In this document: positions 15,532 to 19,314 of the stretch, piece after piece
How positions within the stretch are numbered: position 1 is the stretch's first letter
How the letters are laid out: every line of letters starts with the position of its first letter
Source of the DNA: an uncultured Eggerthella sp.
Lineage (GTDB): Bacteria > Actinomycetota > Coriobacteriia > Coriobacteriales > Eggerthellaceae
NCBI GenBank assembly: GCA_905203045.1
Contig: CAJKUH010000027.1
Location: forward strand, 1-19,314
Reading direction: 5' to 3'
DNA length: 19,314 bases
Translations under genes and position numbers: made by a program
The notes under the pieces: model-generated
Told to the model about the DNA's origin: nothing
Seen by the model: the letters and a program-made list of their open reading frames with translations, nothing else
Database searches by the model: none

Positions 15532-15537
15532 TAGAAT
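15532..15537 (+). promoter_or_regulatory. Candidate -10 for the fbp-luxS-mtnN operon
   Basis: TAGAAT (five of six to consensus) lies about 36 nt before the fbp start. No consensus -35 is found at the expected distance. The 215-nt gap between fucO and fbp (15358-15572) otherwise holds the Rex-like site and no gene. Confidence 0.35.
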
Positions 15538-15572
15538 AGGAGCAACGAACCAAACCCCTTAGGAGGTATCTG

Positions 15573-17477
15573 ATGGCACACGCACAAGAGCGTTACCTGG
15601 GGCTCCTTTCTCAGCTGTTCCCCACGCCCGAGGAAACGGCCATGGAAATCATTGCCGAGCGCGAAGAGCTGGGCTTCCCGAAGCCAGCCGAGCTGTTCAT
15701 TTCCGATGTGCACGGCGAATACGAGGAATTCTCCCACATCCTAAAAAACGGAAGCGGGCTTCTGCGCAAGCGCATCGACTCACTGTTCGCGGAATCCTTG
15801 AGCGAGGAAGAACGCGCCACGCTGGCAACCCTTGCGTATTACCCCGAAGAGGCAGCCGAGTCGCTTGACGATGACGAGCTGCGCACGGCGCTGGCCCACC
15901 TGTCCGAATTGTGTGCATTGCTGGCAAAGGACCATCCCACCGAGGAAGTATTCGATGCATGCCCCGAGCCGTACGGCCCCATCGTGGAAAAGCTGATTGC
16001 CGCCTGCAACGACGAAACGCGTCTGGAATTGCTCCTTGACGCTGCCTTCGATACGGTAACGGCGCAAGACCTTGCCTGGGCCCTTGCCCTTACGGCACAA
16101 GGACTCACCGTGGCGCAGGTTCACGTTGTGGGCGACGTGTACGACCGTGGCCCCAACCCCGATTTGATCATGGACGAAATCGCCGAGCATCCCGCCATCG
16201 ACATCCAATGGGGCAATCACGATGTGGTGTGGATGGGCGCAGCCTTGGGCCAGCGCGGCTGCATTGCGCATGTGGTGCGAAACTGCGCACGCTACGGCAA
16301 CCTTTCCATCCTGAGCGATGCCTACGGCATCAACATCCTTCCGCTGGCGAACTTCGCTGCGAAGGCGTATATGGACGACCCTTGCGTTGCCTTCAAGCTG
16401 AAGGGCGATCCGGGCCTTACTCCCGAGGAATACGACCTGAACGTCAAGATCCAGAAGGCCATGGCAATCATCCAGTTCAAGGTCGAAGCGCAGCTGATCG
16501 ACGAGAACCCCTCCTTCGAGCTGGAAGATCGCAAGCTGCTGCACCGCATCAACCGTGAAACGAACACGGTTGTGGTCGACGGGACCGAGTACGCCCTTAC
16601 CGACACGGTGTTCCCCACCGTCGACTGGAGCGACCCGTATCGCTTGACCGATGAAGAGGAATCCGTGATGCAGAGCCTGGTTGAGGCCTTCGTCGGCTGC
16701 GAGAAGCTTCAACGTCACATGGCCTTGTTCTTGGAGAAAGGCAGCCTGTACAGAATTCAGAACAACACGCTCATGTTCCACGCCTGCGTTCCCCTGAACA
16801 GCGACGGCAGTTTGCGTGAAACCAACCTTTACGGCGAAACGCTGAAAGGGCGTGCGCTCTTCGACGCGGTAGACCATTACGTGCGCGCAGCATTTACCGA
16901 CGACGACCCTGAAACGCAGAAAAAAGGTGCCGATCTGTTATGGTACCTGTGGCTGGGCGTAGGTTCCCCCCTTTTCGCAAAGAGCAAGATGGCAACCTTC
17001 GAGCTGTACCTTATCGCCGAGAAAGAGGCCCGTAAGGAAGCGAAGAACGCCTTCTACCAACTCTACGAAGACGAATCGGTGGTAAACGGCATCTTCGGGG
17101 ACTTCGGCATGGACGCCGAAAACGCCCGTATTGTCTGTGGGCACGTTCCCGTGAAGGTGAAGGACGGCGAAGACCCGGTGAAGTGCAATGGCAAGGTAGT
17201 GGTCATCGACGGCGGCATGTCGGCGGCCTACCGCAAAAGCACCGGCATTGCGGGCTTCACGCTTATCTCCAACGAAGAGGGCGTAACCCTCGCCACCCAC
17301 CAGCCGTTCGTCGGCACCCAAACTGCAATTGACGCCCATGCTGACTTGGAAAGCGCCTTCCGCCCCATCTACCAAGCAGATCACGCTGTCCTGGTAGCAG
17401 AAACCGATGAAGGCGAAGACCTGATCGAGCGCATCGGCGATCTTGAAGAGCTGTTGGCTATACAACGCAACGCGTAA
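15573..17477 (+). CDS. fbp: Fructose-1,6-bisphosphatase class III
   Basis: Hydrolyses fructose 1,6-bisphosphate to fructose 6-phosphate, the irreversible step of gluconeogenesis. This is the class III enzyme first known from Bacillus, belonging to the calcineurin-like metallophosphatases and unrelated to the FbpA/GlpX folds. At 634 aa it is close to the family's 640-670. Dimetal motifs are clear: D45-x-H47 (ISDVHGEYEEF), G187-D188-x2-D191-R (VGDVYDRGPNP) and G214-N-H216-D (WGNHDVVWMG), and later a GH dyad (VCGHVPVK) and VIDGGMSAAYRKSTGIAG near the C-terminus. ATG at 15573 with AGGAGG seven bases upstream. luxS follows after 18 nt, so it is the first gene of a three-gene operon. Confidence 0.96.
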   Translation: MAHAQERYLGLLSQLFPTPEETAMEIIAEREELGFPKPAELFISDVHGEYEEFSHILKNGSGLLRKRIDSLFAESLSEEERATLATLAYYPEEAAESLDDDELRTALAHLSELCALLAKDHPTEEVFDACPEPYGPIVEKLIAACNDETRLELLLDAAFDTVTAQDLAWALALTAQGLTVAQVHVVGDVYDRGPNPDLIMDEIAEHPAIDIQWGNHDVVWMGAALGQRGCIAHVVRNCARYGNLSILSDAYGINILPLANFAAKAYMDDPCVAFKLKGDPGLTPEEYDLNVKIQKAMAIIQFKVEAQLIDENPSFELEDRKLLHRINRETNTVVVDGTEYALTDTVFPTVDWSDPYRLTDEEESVMQSLVEAFVGCEKLQRHMALFLEKGSLYRIQNNTLMFHACVPLNSDGSLRETNLYGETLKGRALFDAVDHYVRAAFTDDDPETQKKGADLLWYLWLGVGSPLFAKSKMATFELYLIAEKEARKEAKNAFYQLYEDESVVNGIFGDFGMDAENARIVCGHVPVKVKDGEDPVKCNGKVVVIDGGMSAAYRKSTGIAGFTLISNEEGVTLATHQPFVGTQTAIDAHADLESAFRPIYQADHAVLVAETDEGEDLIERIGDLEELLAIQRNA

Positions 17478-17495
17478 AGCATATAAGGAGCATTT

Positions 17496-17990
17496 ATGGA
17501 ACGAATTGCAAGTTTCTCGGTAGATCACACGGTGCTCGAACCCGGTGTGTACGTGTCTCGCAGCGATGCCGATGAGGCAACGGGGTGCATCACCACCACG
17601 TTCGACCTGCGCATGACCGCGCCGAATCGCGAGCCCGTAATGGACACGGCGGCCGTACACGCCCTCGAGCACCTTGGCGCCACCTTTCTACGCAACGACG
17701 AAGAATGGAAGGACCGTGTTATCTACTTCGGTCCTATGGGCTGCCGAACCGGGTTTTACCTGGTGGTATTCGGCGCCTGCGAACCATGCGACGTTGCCGG
17801 CCTGGTGACGCGCCTGTTCGAGTTCGCCCGCGATTTCGAAGGGGAAATCCCTGGAGCCAAGCCCGAAGAATGCGGCAACTACCACGACTCCGACTTGGCA
17901 CAGGCAAAATGGTGGGCGCGCCGCTACGTAGCCAACACGCTTTCCTACTTGGATGAAGCGCACACCACCTACCCTGCTCTTTTGGATTAG
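17496..17990 (+). CDS. luxS: S-ribosylhomocysteine lyase LuxS
   Basis: Cleaves S-ribosylhomocysteine to homocysteine and 4,5-dihydroxy-2,3-pentanedione, the precursor of autoinducer-2. 164 aa, normal for the family. Metal ligands H55 and H59 (HALEH, with E58 as catalytic base) and C126 (ECGNYHD), the catalytic C83 in FGPMGCRTGFYL, and the N-terminus ASFSVDHTVLEPGVYVSR are all diagnostic. AAGGAG lies five bases before the ATG. Its substrate is the product of MtnN encoded 9 nt downstream, so the pair forms a complete S-adenosylhomocysteine recycling route. Whether AI-2 is used as a signal here cannot be told: no LuxP, LsrB or similar receptor is in the window. Confidence 0.97.
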   Translation: MERIASFSVDHTVLEPGVYVSRSDADEATGCITTTFDLRMTAPNREPVMDTAAVHALEHLGATFLRNDEEWKDRVIYFGPMGCRTGFYLVVFGACEPCDVAGLVTRLFEFARDFEGEIPGAKPEECGNYHDSDLAQAKWWARRYVANTLSYLDEAHTTYPALLD

Positions 17991-17999
17991 GAGGAACTC

Positions 18000-18722
18000 A
18001 TGCAAAGCGAATTTGCCCATGCGCGTATCGGCATCATCGGCGCTATGCAAGTTGAAGTCGATCTGCTCAAGGAAGCAATGGAAAAGCACGGGGCGGTATC
18101 CGTGGAAACCGTTTCAGGCAGGGATTTCTACGAAGGCGTCATCAACGACATGCCAGTAGTAGTGGTGCAATGCGGCGTAGGCATGGTAAATGCCTCACTG
18201 TGCGCCCAAGCGCTCATCAACACGTTTTCCGTTGCTGCCGTGGTAAACACGGGAATCGCCGGCTCGCTCGATTCTTCAATCGACATCGGCGACGTAGTAG
18301 TGGCAAACGATGCCGTGAACCACATCATGGATGTGCAGAACCTCGGGTACAAGCCCGGGCAAACCCCCGGCATCGACACCGTTGCCTTCCCCGCGTCACC
18401 GGTGTTGCGCAAAGCGGCCATTCAGGCAGCAGAAGAGCTGGGCATCACCGTTCATGAGGGACGCGTTGCCTCGGGCGACCGCTTCGTCCGTGAAGAGGCA
18501 GAAAAGGCGCGCATCGTAGACATGTTCCAGGCAAGTTGTTGCGAAATGGAAGGCGCCGCCATTGCCCAGGCCTGCTACTTGTCGGAAACGCCGTACTTGA
18601 TCGTTCGTGCGATATCCGACAAGGCCGACGGGTCGGCAAGCGTCGACTACCCCACCTTCGAGGCAAAGGCAGCGCGCGATTGCGCCCTGCTTACCATGCA
18701 TTTGCTATCGGCATTGGCCTAG
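18000..18722 (+). CDS. mtnN: 5'-methylthioadenosine / S-adenosylhomocysteine nucleosidase
   Basis: Hydrolyses the N-glycosidic bond of S-adenosylhomocysteine and methylthioadenosine, releasing adenine. The nucleoside phosphorylase fold is evident: IGIIGAMQVEVDLL with catalytic E19 (equivalent to Glu12 of E. coli), VVNTGIAGSLDSSIDIGDVVVA, the substrate-contacting M183-E184 in CEMEGAAIAQ, and the general acid D207 in RAISDKAD. 240 aa, a few residues longer than E. coli Pfs at the N-terminus. The ATG follows GGAGG by about five bases, and the site overlaps the luxS stop region. Product S-ribosylhomocysteine feeds LuxS. Last gene of the operon. Confidence 0.95.
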   Translation: MQSEFAHARIGIIGAMQVEVDLLKEAMEKHGAVSVETVSGRDFYEGVINDMPVVVVQCGVGMVNASLCAQALINTFSVAAVVNTGIAGSLDSSIDIGDVVVANDAVNHIMDVQNLGYKPGQTPGIDTVAFPASPVLRKAAIQAAEELGITVHEGRVASGDRFVREEAEKARIVDMFQASCCEMEGAAIAQACYLSETPYLIVRAISDKADGSASVDYPTFEAKAARDCALLTMHLLSALA

Positions 18723-18748
18723 AAAACCTTACCCCATACCCGTTATAG

Positions 18749-18785
18749 AAAGAGCTTCCATCAAAACGATGGAAGCTCTTTTTTT
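18749..18785 (+). terminator. Strong terminator of the fbp-luxS-mtnN operon
   Basis: A perfect 14-bp stem (18749-18762 with 18768-18781) around a 5-nt AAAAC loop, running into seven T residues. It starts 26 nt after the mtnN stop. In the opposite direction only TTTCTATAA follows, so it may also weakly end the convergent small gene, whose stop is at 18799. Confidence 0.92.
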
Positions 18786-18798
18786 GCACCTGACAGAA

Positions 18799-19092
18799 CT
18801 AGTGGCGTTCAGGCTTCGAGGTAAGATGCCACCCGTTGCAATAGGGGCATCGATAGGTATGAAGGCCGGTGGTACCCCACTCGGCACACGATGCGATAGC
18901 TGCCTCAGCATCCGATTTGCAGCTATAGCGGTTTTTCGACTCGCATGCTTTCTTGCGCAAGACGGCTTCCTTTTCGGCGCTCGTATGCCTTCTTCGGTTA
19001 TCCTCCCGGGCAAAGATATCGTCCATACCGCCAAGGCTGGCATTGAACTCCGCTTTCTGCTTCGCCCAGGCAGATCGCTTTTTGCTTCCCAC
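18799..19092 (-). CDS. Small Cys-rich protein with YRCPYCNGWHLT zinc-type motif, function unknown
   Basis: 97 residues. The first 45 are basic and charged (KKRSAWAKQKAEF, DNRRRHTSAEKEA). The second half has C50, C58, C69 and C82-x2-C85-x3-H89 in YRCPYCNGWHLTSKP. The pattern K-x2-Y-x(2-3)-AxxA...Y-x-C-P-x-C-x-G-W-H-L-T recurs in small proteins of Actinobacteria and their phages, as far as I know without a known function; metal binding is likely. GTG start at 19092 with AGGGGG four to five bases upstream, and a TATAAT box further up. Monocistronic and convergent to mtnN. A competing frame (18729-19109) has no recognisable features and is rejected. Confidence 0.75.
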   Translation of the reverse strand: MGSKKRSAWAKQKAEFNASLGGMDDIFAREDNRRRHTSAEKEAVLRKKACESKNRYSCKSDAEAAIASCAEWGTTGLHTYRCPYCNGWHLTSKPERH

Positions 19093-19126
19093 GAAGCCCC
19101 CTTTCGCATGGTTTTGCGATGAATGA

Positions 19127-19132
19127 ATTATA
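19127..19132 (-). promoter_or_regulatory. TATAAT promoter of the small Cys-rich protein gene
   Basis: A perfect TATAAT on the minus strand, about 35 nt before the GTG start. The -35 position 17 bp upstream reads TTTTTC, inside the T-tract of the preceding terminator, so the -35 is weak. Confidence 0.5.
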
Positions 19133-19150
19133 AACAGCGAACCGCAAACG

Positions 19151-19175
19151 AAAAAGCGCCGTATTCCTACGGCGC
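19151..19175 (-). terminator. Terminator downstream of the right-edge transporter gene
   Basis: A perfect 8-bp stem (GCGCCGTA with TACGGCGC) and a 4-nt loop, followed by TTTTTCGTTT on the minus strand. It separates the right-edge gene from the small Cys-rich gene. Confidence 0.85.
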
Positions 19176-19184
19176 ATCATATAT

Positions 19185-19214
19185 GAAGAAGGGCTCCCCC
19201 TAGAGCCCTTCTTC
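19185..19214. other. Perfect 12-bp hairpin without T-tract
   Basis: GAAGAAGGGCTC pairs with GAGCCCTTCTTC around a 6-nt loop. Neither side has a T-run. It lies between the stop codon of the right-edge gene and the T-tract terminator, so it may act as a 3' mRNA stabilising stem, a pause hairpin or part of a tandem terminator. Confidence 0.6.
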
Positions 19215-19249
19215 GATTCAGGAAAACCTGAAGTATGTTGCTGTTTCGA

Positions 19250-19314
19250 CTAGTCGTCGAGCAGACCCTTGGTGATGTCCTCGAGGGTGCGGCCGCGAGT
19301 CTCAACACCGAATA
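19250..19314 (-). CDS. C-terminal tail of a probable MFS transporter (5' part beyond right edge)
   Basis: Only the last 20 codons are present, reading FGVETRGRTLEDITKGLLDD and a TAG stop. VETRGRTLEDI resembles the PETKGR-(S/T)-L-E-E-I motif that closes the last helix in sugar-porter and related major facilitator transporters. The tail is short, so the family call is tentative. The following hairpins at 19185-19214 and 19151-19175 support a real gene end here. Confidence 0.6.
   Translation of the reverse strand, partial: FGVETRGRTLEDITKGLLDD

Noticed and set aside
15429..15737. 102-codon minus-strand frame upstream of fucO and antisense to fbp
   Set aside because: It starts inside fbp and covers the divergent promoter region; no ribosome site and no domain.
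18729..19109. 126-codon minus-strand frame overlapping the small Cys-rich gene
   Set aside because: It runs through the mtnN-side terminator and lacks the conserved CPxC-GWHLT motif carried by the other frame.

Overview
The window looks like a chromosomal segment of a GC-rich Gram-positive bacterium. Gene order, protein style and frequent GTG/TTG starts fit best with the class Coriobacteriia (Actinomycetota, Eggerthella/Slackia/Adlercreutzia relatives). The lineage is an inference from family resemblance, not from a search. I see no insertion sequence, prophage, CRISPR array, rRNA or tRNA.

Left half (1-9460), all on the minus strand: the conserved translation/transcription operon rimP-nusA-ylxR-infB-rbfA-nrnA-truB-ribF. 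Genes are tightly packed, with overlaps or gaps of 0-15 nt. A hairpin with a T-tract closes it just before dnaG, which runs off the left edge. The operon has a short leader with an extended -10 promoter and a terminator-like hairpin directly ahead of rimP. This suggests control at the level of termination, by a operon that itself encodes NusA.

Middle (9470-15357), also minus strand: three transcription units, each ended by its own hairpin terminator. They are leuA plus a membrane-anchored zinc-ribbon protein of unknown function; amtB-glnB (ammonium uptake and its PII regulator); and a FucO-type iron alcohol dehydrogenase.

Right part: divergent from fucO, a plus-strand operon fbp (class III fructose-1,6-bisphosphatase)-luxS-mtnN. 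LuxS and MtnN form the two-step S-adenosylhomocysteine detoxification route that also makes AI-2. A strong terminator closes it at about 18750-18785. Convergent to it is a small Cys-rich protein gene with its own TATAAT promoter. At the right edge is the C-terminal tail of what looks like an MFS sugar-type transporter, followed by two hairpins.

The window is mostly housekeeping. The points most worth a second look are a zinc-finger-like Cys/His tail on NusA, the attenuator-like leader of the rimP-nusA operon, a Rex-like operator upstream of fucO, a PII protein without the modifiable T-loop tyrosine, and two poorly characterised zinc-type proteins.
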